Shown: positions 1-7,559 of the stretch, one piece after another
Layout: the number at the start of each line of letters is the position of its first letter
Numbering within the stretch: the first letter of the stretch is position 1
Source: an uncultured Hyphomicrobiales bacterium
GTDB lineage: Bacteria > Pseudomonadota > Alphaproteobacteria > Rhizobiales > Aestuariivirgaceae
Direction of reading: 5' to 3'
DNA: 7,559 nt
NCBI GenBank assembly: GCA_903930095.1
Contig: CAIYXE010000438.1
Span: 1-7,559, forward strand
The notes under the pieces: model-generated
Database searches by the model: none
Told to the model about the DNA's origin: nothing
What the model saw: the letters and a program-made list of their open reading frames with translations, nothing else
Translations under genes and position numbers: made by a program

Positions 1-16
1 GCGGGCTTTCCCGTAA
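1..16 (-). terminator. possible terminator hairpin after the spy-like gene, cut by the window edge
   Basis: Positions 2-5 (CGGG) pair with 10-13 (CCCG) around a 4-nt loop, only 3 nt after the stop codon of the spy-like gene on the minus strand. The stem is short and the following T-tract, if any, lies outside the window, so this is only a suggestion. Confidence 0.3.
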
Positions 17-559
17 TCAGTCCCAACGCATCATGCCGCGCCCCATGCCCATACCCATGCTGGGCAGGACAATATCGTCGGCAGTCTTCTTCTGGTCATC
101 GTCCAGCAGGGCATAGAGCTTGTCGACGGCGGCCTTCACGGACTTGATCTGCTCAAGCCGGGCTTCCATGTGCGTCTGCTGAACCGTGAGGCGTTCCGGA
201 AGGGGCATTTCAAAGAAGTCGCCGCTGCGCACGTCCTTCTTCATTTCCGTCATCAGCGCATTGTGCGTTTCAGCGGTATCGTGGATTACCTTGGCAAGCT
301 CATCCCATGCCGCAGTCTGCGCATCGGTGATCTTGAGTTCGGTCTTCATGTAGGCAAGACGCCCGTCAATCCGGTCCAGCATGGCGTCGGGGCCATAGCC
401 CATCATCGGGCCTCCCCATCCCCAGCCATCCATCATCCCCCGTCCCATGCCCCAGTGTTGCCACCAGCCGTTGTCATCATTATCGGCCATGGCAGGCGCG
501 GATAGCGCCACGGCCAGCATGCCGGCAGCAACCATCATCCTTGTTCGCGTGAAGATCAT
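17..559 (-). CDS. Spy/CpxP-like periplasmic protein (LTXXQ family), Met-rich
   Basis: This is a 180-residue exported protein resembling the Spy/CpxP/LTXXQ family, whose members are periplasmic ATP-independent chaperones or sensors of envelope and metal stress. A signal peptide is clear: basic residues at 5-7, a hydrophobic core at 9-20 and an Ala-Met-Ala cleavage motif ending at residue 25. The mature part is predicted helical. It carries LTXXQ-like motifs at about 77-81 (ITDAQ), 125-129 (LTVQQ) and 152-156 (LDDDQ), with amphipathic helices between them. Both ends are unusual: residues 31-54 are rich in Trp, Gly, Met and His, and residues 168-178 are a Met/Gly run. Met-rich tracts suggest copper(I) or silver binding; that is inference. 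The ATG at 557-559 has an ideal AGGAGG ribosome-binding site at 567-572, 7 nt away. No partner gene lies in the same operon inside the window. Family placement is fairly sure; the metal role is a guess. Confidence 0.85.
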   Translation of the reverse strand: MIFTRTRMMVAAGMLAVALSAPAMADNDDNGWWQHWGMGRGMMDGWGWGGPMMGYGPDAMLDRIDGRLAYMKTELKITDAQTAAWDELAKVIHDTAETHNALMTEMKKDVRSGDFFEMPLPERLTVQQTHMEARLEQIKSVKAAVDKLYALLDDDQKKTADDIVLPSMGMGMGRGMMRWD

Positions 560-623
560 TTTCTAGCCTCCTCATGTGAAAAATCGTCATGTCGACTGGC
601 ACATGCGTGCCCTGTCGCAGAAG

Positions 624-745
624 CAAGTTGCATTGAGGTGCGTGAAACATGCGGGGTTCAACCCGATGATGAACAGTCTATGCCTGTTCCCACCTGAATG
701 AAAGGATTCATTCAGTTCGGCATGTCCTCACCTCAATGCCAAGTT
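624..745. mobile_element. 110-bp MITE-like inverted-repeat element with 6-bp target duplication
   Basis: A perfect 11-bp inverted repeat, GCATTGAGGTG at 630-640 and CACCTCAATGC at 729-739, bounds a 110-bp segment. Immediately outside both ends is the same direct repeat, CAAGTT (624-629 and 740-745), which is the pattern left by transposition. The terminal repeats continue imperfectly inward: ACATG at 647-651 is matched by CATGT at 721-725. Inside are three further dyads: 654-664, 671-689 (GAACAG/CTGTTC) and 694-715 (9-bp arms, 4-nt loop). There is no coding capacity, so any transposase would act in trans. It lies 70 bp upstream of the spy-like start and may form part of its leader or promoter. 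The alternative is a structured cis-regulatory RNA with a closing stem and branched hairpins on the minus strand; the direct repeats favour insertion. I do not recognise a family. Confidence 0.5.
694..715. repeat. 22-bp perfect inverted repeat (9-bp arms, 4-nt loop)
   Basis: CTGAATGAA at 694-702 and TTCATTCAG at 707-715 are exact reverse complements around AGGA. This is the strongest internal hairpin of the MITE-like element. A TGAATGA/TCATTCA dyad also resembles operators of TetR-type regulators, so it could be a binding site instead of, or as well as, a structural arm. Confidence 0.55.
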
Positions 746-1000
746 ACGTCTGTCAGGCTTCGGCTGCATTGACGCAGATCAGGACTTCAACTGAGGTCTT
801 ATGGTAAGATTTTACAAAGTTGAGTGGATATGCCACGGCGCGGCATTTGGTTGCTGCCTTCACAGGGTCTCACACTGGGCGTGGCTTGCGGGCCGGTTTA
901 TGGCGTATGTCGAGTTATGAATATGTCTATAGACGAAGCCGCACTCACCCGGTTTTCAGTTGCCAGCATCAGGTGGCGCATCGCCGAAAGTGTCATCAAG

Positions 1001-1013
1001 GGGGGAGTCCCCC
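1001..1013 (+). promoter_or_regulatory. GC hairpin covering the SD of the small membrane ORF
   Basis: GGGGG at 1001-1005 pairs with CCCCC at 1009-1013, and A1006 faces T1008 across a central G1007. It ends 3 nt before the ATG at 1017 and includes the GGAG Shine-Dalgarno-like bases. If transcribed, it would sequester the ribosome-binding site. It could also be a chance GC palindrome. Confidence 0.35.
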
Positions 1014-1016
1014 AGC

Positions 1017-1121
1017 ATGAAGCCGTCGGCAGTCCTGTCGGCTGGCAAGCCTGTAATGCTTTTGTTGATATTCCTGTTCATCATCGCATTCGTGGCGTTC
1101 TGGGGTCTCTCAAGAGCCTGA
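1017..1121 (+). CDS. candidate small single-pass membrane protein (34 aa)
   Basis: An ATG-started frame of 34 codons plus TGA encodes a short polar N-terminus with Lys at 2 and 11 (MKPSAVLSAGKP). A strongly hydrophobic stretch follows at residues 13-30 (VMLLLIFLFIIAFVAFWG), then a short tail ending in Ser-Arg-Ala. This is what a one-helix membrane protein looks like. A Shine-Dalgarno-like GGAG (1004-1007) lies 9 nt before the start, but it sits inside a G5/C5 hairpin (1001-1013) that would hide it. Codon use (TTG, ATA, CTT) is less GC-rich than in the neighbours. It belongs to no family I recognise. A 35-codon frame can occur by chance; the combination of SD, ATG and clean transmembrane segment is why I list it. 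Confidence 0.42.
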   Translation: MKPSAVLSAGKPVMLLLIFLFIIAFVAFWGLSRA

Positions 1122-1240
1122 TCGATTTGGGGTCGAGGCTGATGCCGGATGCTCCGCGTTGTCGGGAGGTCTTCTGCGGTCTGTATTGGCGTTCGCTTCG
1201 GCAAGCTGACGAGGTGAGGGCGAACCGGGTCTCCCTGCGA

Positions 1241-1867
1241 TTACGATGTCTCGCCAGGCAATGGAGAACCTGCCGTCAGCCCGTCGAAGACGGCATCGAG
1301 TGCGGCGTGCGCGGCGGCGAGGCGGTCTCCGTCATCATTTTCGGCTTCGGCAAGCCACATCACCTGCGCCATGACTGCGCCGTTCAGGACATGAGCCATG
1401 GCCTCTGGGTGGATCGCGCGGATGCGGCCTTCAGCAACCAGGTCACGCAGGTCGCTCACCATGGGACCAAAGCCTGACGCCATGAGGATTTCGAAGGCGC
1501 GGGTGCCAAGCACGGCGGGCGCGTCCTGGAACAGGATGCGCCGCCGGTCCGGCCGCAGGGCCAGGTCGAGATAGGCGTGGAAGCAGCTGCGCAAGGCCTT
1601 CCACCGGTCCTGCTCGGCCTCGTAGAGGCGGTCGAGTTCGTGGCCGATCTCGGCATCCACGGCGCGCAGCACCGCTTCGAACAGGCCGGACTTGTTGGTG
1701 AAGTGGTGATGCAGTGCGCCGCGCGTGACGCCCGCCTCGGCAGCCAGCCCATCGAGTGAGACCTGCGCGAAGCCCCTCTCGGCGAAGGCACGGCGCGCCG
1801 TGGCGACAAGCCGCGCCGCCGTCTGATCGGCGGCCTCGGCACGGGTGGCACGTTGGATAGTTGACAT
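1241..1867 (-). CDS. TetR/AcrR-family transcriptional repressor
   Basis: This is a 208-residue regulator of the usual TetR length. The N-terminal DNA-binding domain spans about residues 14-62. The helix-turn-helix is at 36-58: VSLDGLAAEAGVTRGALHHH is the classic family signature, followed by FTNKSGLFEAVL. The C-terminal ligand and dimer domain (about 65-200) is helical and variable, so the inducer cannot be read from sequence. The gene diverges from a MATE efflux pump, and both starts flank two matching 17-bp palindromes, so it almost certainly represses the pump and itself, with a pump substrate as the likely inducer. The ATG at 1865-1867 lies inside the proximal palindrome and has no Shine-Dalgarno sequence. 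With the predicted promoter its leader would be only about 10 nt, so translation may be near-leaderless. The family is certain; the target is inferred from layout. Confidence 0.95.
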   Translation of the reverse strand: MSTIQRATRAEAADQTAARLVATARRAFAERGFAQVSLDGLAAEAGVTRGALHHHFTNKSGLFEAVLRAVDAEIGHELDRLYEAEQDRWKALRSCFHAYLDLALRPDRRRILFQDAPAVLGTRAFEILMASGFGPMVSDLRDLVAEGRIRAIHPEAMAHVLNGAVMAQVMWLAEAENDDGDRLAAAHAALDAVFDGLTAGSPLPGETS

Positions 1868-1889
1868 ACGGACCGTATGTTATTATTGA
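1861..1889 (+). promoter_or_regulatory. predicted promoter of the MATE gene
   Basis: A consensus TTGACA (1861-1866) is followed, 17 nt on, by TATTGA at 1884-1889 in the AT-rich centre of the region. The TATTAT at 1881-1886 is a better -10 hexamer but only 14 nt away. Transcription would start near 1896, upstream of the GTG at 1932. The -35 box overlaps operator 1. Confidence 0.5.
1864..1880. promoter_or_regulatory. TetR operator 1 (perfect 17-bp palindrome)
   Basis: ACATACGGACCGTATGT is a perfect palindrome around A1872. It overlaps the tetR start codon and the TTGACA -35 box of the pump promoter (1861-1866). It is nearly identical to the palindrome at 1895-1911, whose centre lies 31 bp away, close to three helical turns, so two repressor dimers would sit on the same face of the DNA. 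Confidence 0.85.
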
Positions 1890-1914
1890 ATTTAACATAC
1901 GGACGGTATGTCAA
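1885..1914 (-). promoter_or_regulatory. predicted promoter of tetR
   Basis: On the minus strand a consensus TTGACA (1914 down to 1909) is followed by an 18-nt spacer and TTCAAT (1890 down to 1885). It mirrors the pump promoter, and its -35 box overlaps operator 2, which predicts autorepression. The -10 match is modest. Confidence 0.45.
1895..1911. promoter_or_regulatory. TetR operator 2 (17-bp palindrome, one mismatch)
   Basis: ACATACGGACGGTATGT matches operator 1 at 16 of 17 positions, with C1904 and G1905-G1906 giving one broken dyad pair. It overlaps the minus-strand TTGACA -35 box of tetR (1909-1914) and the ATG at 1908. Occupancy should block tetR initiation and obstruct the early pump transcript. 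Confidence 0.85.
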
Positions 1915-1918
1915 AAAC

Positions 1919-1923
1919 GGAGG
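1919..1923 (+). promoter_or_regulatory. ribosome-binding site that fixes the MATE start at GTG 1932
   Basis: GGAGG lies 8 nt upstream of the in-frame GTG at 1932-1934, an ideal spacing. The upstream in-frame ATG at 1908 lacks any such signal and is buried in operator 2. Confidence 0.7.
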
Positions 1924-1931
1924 ATCGGCAA

Positions 1932-3281
1932 GTGCCGGGACAGTTGACGCTCCGCGCCATCTGGCGGCAGGTGCCCGGCATTGTGGGGCTGGCGGCGCCG
2001 ATCGTGATGGGTCTTGCAGCCTCCACACTCATCGGGGTGACGGACTCGGTCATGCTTGCGCCGCTCGGTCCGGTGCCGGTTGCGGCGGTGGGGCTCACGG
2101 GTGCTGTGGCCATGCTCTTCTTCGCGGCGATCTACGGCCTGATCTCCGCCCTGTCGGTTCGGATCGGTGCAGCCTGGGGCGCGGGCCAGGGGCGGCGCAT
2201 ATCGCTGATTCTCCGTGCCGGCCTGGCGCTGGGGCTGCTGACCGGCGTGGGCGCGGCGCTGGTCATGGCGGCGCTGTGGCCGCTGCTGCCGCTGCTCGGC
2301 CAGCCGGAGGAAGTGATCGCCGCCATGCCGGCCTACTGGTTCTTCATCTGTGCCTTCCTCGTTCCCTTCTCGGTGCTGACTGCCTTCAAGTCCGCCTTCG
2401 AGGCGGTGGAGAGGCCCTGGCTCGGCGCCGCCTTCGCCTTTCTTGGCGTGGCAATCAACGTGCCGCTCAACTATGCGCTGATCTGGGGTATCGGCCCCTT
2501 TCCGCAGCTGGGCCTCACAGGGGCGGGGGTTGCCTCCTTCCTTGCTGAGGCGCTGGCGTTGGGCGCGGCGTTCCTCTGGTGGCTCTATGCGCCGTCGATG
2601 CGGCGTCTGCGCCTGCGCCGCCCGGTGGAGCCGCGGGAGATCGGCCTGACCCTGCGCGAGGGGGCGCCATTGGGCGCAATGTATGTGGTGGAGACTGCCT
2701 CGGTCAGCGTGGCGACCCTGATGATCGGAGGCTTTGGCACAGTTGCCCTGGCAGCAAACCAGGTGGCGCAGTCGATTGGCGGGCTGCTCTACATGCTTCC
2801 CCTCGGCGTGGCGGGCGCGGTCGCCATCCGCGTGGCGCAGGAACGTGGTGCGGGCAACGCCGATGCACTTCGCCCCATCGCGTTGGCGGCGGTGTCGGTG
2901 GCGCTTGTCTGGCTCACGGGTGCAGCGCTTCTGCTGGCGTTCAGGGGCGAGGCCATCGCGCGGCTGGTGATCGAGGATGCGGAGGTGGTCGCGGTGGCAG
3001 CGGCGATCTTCCTGGTCTTCGCGCCGATGCAGATCTGCGACGCAGTGCAATCTGCCATGCTGGGTGCGTTGCGGGGGCTTTCTGACACGGCATGGCCCGC
3101 GGCAGTTTCGGCCATCGCCTATTGGCCCGTGGCGCTGCCGTTGGGCTGGGTGCTGGCGCATTGGGCGGGCATGGGCCCCGCCGGCATCTGGGCCGGCTTC
3201 ATCCTGGCGCTCGTGGGAGCGGGAACGGCGCTGGCCGTCCGCTTCTGGCGCATGACGGCCTTGCCCGTGCCCAAACAATAG
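1932..3281 (+). CDS. MATE-family (NorM-type) multidrug efflux transporter
   Basis: This inner-membrane antiporter exports cationic drugs or toxic metabolites in exchange for Na+ or H+. From GTG 1932 it is 449 residues with about 12 hydrophobic segments, the family's normal size and two-lobed layout. Acidic residues known to matter in NorM proteins are present: Asp38 in the first helix (GVTDSVM), Glu254 in the first helix of the second lobe (VVETAS) and Asp370 (CDAVQ, followed by a GALRG motif). This places it nearer NorM than the DinF or eukaryotic branches. The start is chosen from GGAGG at 1919-1923; an ATG at 1908 would add eight residues but has no ribosome-binding site. It diverges from tetR, with two operators between them, so substrate-induced derepression is expected. 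The gene ends in a strong hairpin shared with katG. The substrate cannot be told from sequence. Confidence 0.93.
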   Translation: MPGQLTLRAIWRQVPGIVGLAAPIVMGLAASTLIGVTDSVMLAPLGPVPVAAVGLTGAVAMLFFAAIYGLISALSVRIGAAWGAGQGRRISLILRAGLALGLLTGVGAALVMAALWPLLPLLGQPEEVIAAMPAYWFFICAFLVPFSVLTAFKSAFEAVERPWLGAAFAFLGVAINVPLNYALIWGIGPFPQLGLTGAGVASFLAEALALGAAFLWWLYAPSMRRLRLRRPVEPREIGLTLREGAPLGAMYVVETASVSVATLMIGGFGTVALAANQVAQSIGGLLYMLPLGVAGAVAIRVAQERGAGNADALRPIALAAVSVALVWLTGAALLLAFRGEAIARLVIEDAEVVAVAAAIFLVFAPMQICDAVQSAMLGALRGLSDTAWPAAVSAIAYWPVALPLGWVLAHWAGMGPAGIWAGFILALVGAGTALAVRFWRMTALPVPKQ

Positions 3282-3308
3282 CCCCCGCCTGGGCTTGCCA
3301 GGCGGGGG
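3282..3308. terminator. bidirectional terminator hairpin between MATE gene and katG
   Basis: CCCCCGCCTGG (3282-3292) and CCAGGCGGGGG (3298-3308) form a perfect 11-bp, very GC-rich stem with a 5-nt loop. It starts right after the MATE stop codon (3279-3281) and ends 9 nt before the katG stop codon, so it can serve both convergent transcripts. Neither side has a strong T-run, though the minus side continues CTATTGTTT. Confidence 0.8.
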
Positions 3309-3317
3309 TTGGAACCG

Positions 3318-5635
<2,318 letters not shown>

Positions 5636-5637
<2 letters not shown>

Positions 5638-6526
5638 GAATGGCCTGACTTTCCGTCATCTCCGCTATTTCGAGGCACTGGCCCAGCATGGCCATTTCGG
5701 ACGGGCCGCCGAAGCCTGCGGCGTGTCGCAACCGGCGCTGTCCATCCAGATGAAGGAACTCGAGCAAATCGTCGGCAGCCCGCTGGTCGAGCGTGGCGCC
5801 CGCCAGGTGCGGCTCACCGGCGTGGGCGAGGTCTTTCTCCTGCGCGTGCGCGACATCCTCCGCAGCGTCGATGAGCTGGCCTCCCTGGCGCGGAGCCAGA
5901 GCGAGGAACTGACGGGCAGGCTGAGAATCGGCGTCATCCCGACAGTGGCGCCCTACCTTCTCCCGAAGGTCATCGAGGGATTGTCGGAGCGCTTCCCCGA
6001 TCTCGATCTGCGGCTGCGCGAGGCGGTGACCCAGAAGCTGGTGGGCGATCTCATCGAAGGCCGGCTCGACGTGGCCATCGTGGCGCTGCCCATCTCGGAA
6101 GCCTCGCTGGTCGAGCATCCGCTGTTCACGGAGGAGTTCGTGCTGGTCCGCCCGCTGGCCGATGCCGGAAAACCGGTTCCGCGGCCCGAGAACCTGCGTG
6201 AAATGCGCCTGCTCCTGCTGGAGGAGGGGCATTGCTTCCGCGATCAGGCGCTCTCCTTCTGCAAGATGCCGTCTGCCAGCCCGCGCGATCTCATGGAGGG
6301 GAGCTCACTGTCGACGCTGGTGCAGATGGTGGGCGCTGGCATTGGGGTGACCCTGATCCCGCAGATGGCGATCGCGGTCGAGACCCGCATTGCCGCCGTC
6401 TCGATCGCCCGCCTTCCGGAGCCGCGGCCCGTCAGAACGATCGGCCTCGTCTGGCGCAGGAAGAACCCCCTCGGCAAGCAATTCGCGACCCTGATCGACA
6501 TCCTGAGGGATGCCGCCGTCGCGTGA
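5636..6526 (+). CDS. oxyR: hydrogen-peroxide-sensing LysR-type regulator OxyR
   Basis: This is a 296-residue LysR-type regulator. The winged helix-turn-helix is at residues 5-64 (GRAAEACGVSQPALS holds the recognition region), followed by a linker helix (about 65-90) and an effector domain (about 93-295). Cys200 and Cys209, in EEGHCFRDQALSFC, match the Cys199/Cys208 redox pair of E. coli OxyR with the same 9-residue spacing and the neighbouring His and Arg. Thr103 (IPTVAPYLLP) matches the conserved peroxide-pocket Thr100. It is therefore predicted to form the activating disulfide with peroxide. It diverges from katG, its expected main target. No Shine-Dalgarno sequence precedes the ATG, and an in-frame stop at 5624-5626 rules out any start further upstream, so translation is leaderless or weakly initiated. 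It converges on a dabA-like gene. Confidence 0.95.
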
Positions 6527-6544
6527 AAACGCGCGGAGCGCTTC

Positions 6545-6599
6545 CTCACTCAGTGCGCGGAGGTGACGATCGAACGGATCCTCCGCGCAGCTGGGTGAG
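6545..6599. terminator. long hairpin between convergent oxyR and dabA
   Basis: Positions 6545-6563 pair with 6580-6599. The outer 9 pairs (CTCACTCAG with CTGGGTGAG, one G-T wobble) and an inner perfect 10 pairs (TGCGCGGAGG with CCTCCGCGCA) are separated only by bulged G6590; the loop is 16 nt. It lies 19 nt after the oxyR stop and 51 nt beyond the dabA stop, so it is probably a bidirectional terminator. No T-tract follows on the plus strand. On the minus strand a GCGC/GCGC mini-hairpin leads into GTTTT near 6526-6530. Confidence 0.65.
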
Positions 6600-6630
6600 C
6601 ATCTGCTGAACCGGGCGAACGAACGGGGCT

Positions 6631-6659
6631 GCGGCCTGTCCGGTTGCGGATCAGGCCGC
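6631..6659 (-). repeat. hairpin over the dabA stop codon
   Basis: GCGGCCTG (6631-6638) and CAGGCCGC (6652-6659) are exact reverse complements around a 13-nt loop. The stem includes two bases of the dabA stop codon (6651-6653). It may assist termination or 3'-end protection of the dabA mRNA. Confidence 0.4.
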
Positions 6660-7559
6660 GCTGCGCAGGGCCGCTGCCTGTTCCCACTTGGCGCCCGTGC
6701 GGTAGCGGGCGCTGATACGCCCGTTCTCGAGGGCGAACAGGTGCAGCCAGCCGTTGTCGAAGAGGGCCTGCACGCCGGGGTGGCGCACCAGCACGGCGGT
6801 GATCGCGTCCTGCGGCGCTTCGATGAGCACGGAGAGGCGAAGCGGCTCGTGCACAAGGTCCTGCCCGTCATGCACCGCCTGCCAGGGAAGCCCGGCCCGG
6901 AGCGTGCCGCCATTGCCCTGCAGAACGCCGAGCCCGCCCACGACGTTGTGGATGAGCTTGTTGCCGCCGCCGAACACCTCGGGCGCAACGGCTGAGGCGT
7001 AATACTGAAGGCTGATCCAGCTGGCGACCACGACGGGGGCGGTGAGGATGAGTTCGAGCGTGCCGAAGCCCTTGTCCGCCGTCCAGTCATAGCTGTGCAG
7101 GAAGGCGCGTCCGCCGAGGTCGGCCCCGGCGGTTGCCTCGCGCGGGGCGGCGATGAAGGCGGCGCAGCCCGCAAGGCCCCATTCGGGCCGGACTTCGGCC
7201 CAGTTCCACGCCCGCGCCGCAACGCTTTGTGCCGAGGCGCCCGGCAGCCGCAGGGCGCGTTCGGCCCGCGCGCGTGCGCCTGCCCGGGAGAGCAGGTCCC
7301 TCGTGCGCTGAAGACCCGCCCTCTGTCCGGCGTCCAGCCCGTCCTCGTAGAGTGTCACGGTGTCCGTGGTGGTGTCATGCAGTCCGGCCACGAAGACCGT
7401 GTCGTCCGGCAGCGTGACCCCCTTGTCGCTCAGCCCGGCGCGCGCTTCCGGATCATTCAGCAGTTGCGCGAGCAGACGTGCCGACACCTCGCCCGTGTGG
7501 CCGCCGCAGGCGCCGCAGTGATAGGCGCTTTCATGAGGATTGTTGGTGACATGCGCGCC
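6651..7559 (-). CDS. dabA: DabA (UPF0753/DUF2309), inorganic-carbon transporter subunit, C-terminal part
   Basis: DabA is a large cytoplasmic zinc protein with a beta-carbonic-anhydrase-like site. With the membrane protein DabB it drives energy-coupled uptake of CO2/bicarbonate. The visible 302 residues are the C-terminal third or so; the start and the first zinc ligands (a Cys-x-Asp pair and a His) lie beyond the right edge. The window opens at [20 protein letters not shown], where the Cys at 7515-7517 corresponds to the last zinc ligand. It sits 15 residues after the position where family members have the His ligand, just outside the window. Family landmarks follow: [72 protein letters not shown] and [12 protein letters not shown]. 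dabB normally lies upstream, so it is expected past the edge. The gene converges on oxyR and ends at 6651. Family is sure; physiological role (carbon uptake or pH) is inferred. Confidence 0.95.
   Translation of the reverse strand, partial: GAHVTNNPHESAYHCGACGGHTGEVSARLLAQLLNDPEARAGLSDKGVTLPDDTVFVAGLHDTTTDTVTLYEDGLDAGQRAGLQRTRDLLSRAGARARAERALRLPGASAQSVAARAWNWAEVRPEWGLAGCAAFIAAPREATAGADLGGRAFLHSYDWTADKGFGTLELILTAPVVVASWISLQYYASAVAPEVFGGGNKLIHNVVGGLGVLQGNGGTLRAGLPWQAVHDGQDLVHEPLRLSVLIEAPQDAITAVLVRHPGVQALFDNGWLHLFALENGRISARYRTGAKWEQAAALRSAA

Larger units (their letters stand above)
746..1240. other. low-GC intergenic stretch without a conserved gene
   Basis: This stretch lies between the MITE-like element and the 3' end of tetR. 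Apart from the candidate small membrane ORF at 1017-1121, none of the six frames gives a protein with recognisable family features or codon use like the neighbours. The longer open frames here (820-1020 plus, the first part of 824-1477 plus, 956-1204 minus) lack good ribosome-binding sites and read as random sequence rich in Arg, Cys, Trp and His. Small palindromes occur at 925-934 (GTCTATAGAC) and 1001-1013. No clear terminator for tetR was found. Confidence 0.6.

Noticed and set aside
651..665. tRNA T-arm-like GGTTCAA motif in a branched structure
   Set aside because: The loop is too short and there is no anticodon arm or acceptor of tRNA size; the 110-nt fold is not a tRNA.
956..1204. 82-codon minus-strand frame
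   Set aside because: No ribosome-binding site, no hydrophobic or domain pattern, and it covers the better-supported small membrane ORF on the other strand.
1191..1225. GTTCGC/GCGAAC dyad after the tetR stop as a terminator
   Set aside because: Only 6 pairs with a 23-nt loop and no T-run; too weak to call.
824..1477. 217-codon plus-strand frame spanning the spacer and the 3' part of tetR
   Set aside because: GTG start with no ribosome-binding site; its second half is antisense to tetR and the first half has no recognisable domain.
1911..3278. 455-codon open frame antisense to the MATE gene
   Set aside because: It is Arg/His/Gln-rich with no domain features, as expected for the reverse complement of a GC3-rich membrane-protein gene.

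Overview
The window is a GC-rich bacterial chromosome segment, probably from an alphaproteobacterium. That placement is an inference from the divergent oxyR-katG pair, the high GC3 codon use and the DabA-type gene; no rRNA or other phylogenetic marker is present. Five complete conserved protein genes, one gene cut by the right edge and one candidate small membrane-protein gene can be supported.

Layout, left to right. (1) 17-559, minus strand: a secreted Spy/CpxP-like protein (LTXXQ family) with Met/Trp/Gly-rich ends. (2) 560-1240: about 680 bp without a conserved gene, visibly lower in GC than its flanks. It holds a compact 110-bp inverted-repeat element (630-739) bracketed by an exact 6-bp direct repeat, which looks like a MITE or structured insertion just upstream of the spy-like gene, and a candidate 34-residue single-pass membrane protein (1017-1121). 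(3) 1241-1867 minus and 1932-3281 plus: a divergent TetR-type repressor and NorM-type MATE efflux pump. They are separated by two nearly identical 17-bp palindromes, each of which overlaps a TTGACA -35 box. (4) 3282-3308: a strong hairpin shared by the convergent MATE and katG genes. (5) 3318-5480 minus: full-length catalase-peroxidase KatG. It is divergent from (6) 5636-6526 plus: OxyR with both redox cysteines, with an OxyR-like box in the shared promoter region. (7) 6545-6599: a long hairpin between convergent oxyR and the next gene. (8) 6651-7559 minus: the C-terminal part of DabA (UPF0753/DUF2309), the zinc-containing subunit of the DAB inorganic-carbon uptake system, cut by the window edge.

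How the genes fit together. The window reads as three independently controlled stress or transport modules placed side by side: envelope/metal stress (spy-like), drug efflux under local TetR control (tetR-MATE) and hydrogen peroxide defence (oxyR-katG), followed by the end of an inorganic-carbon uptake locus. All the protein families are known. The parts not explained by known families are the 624-745 element, the small membrane ORF and the structured leader and intergenic hairpins.
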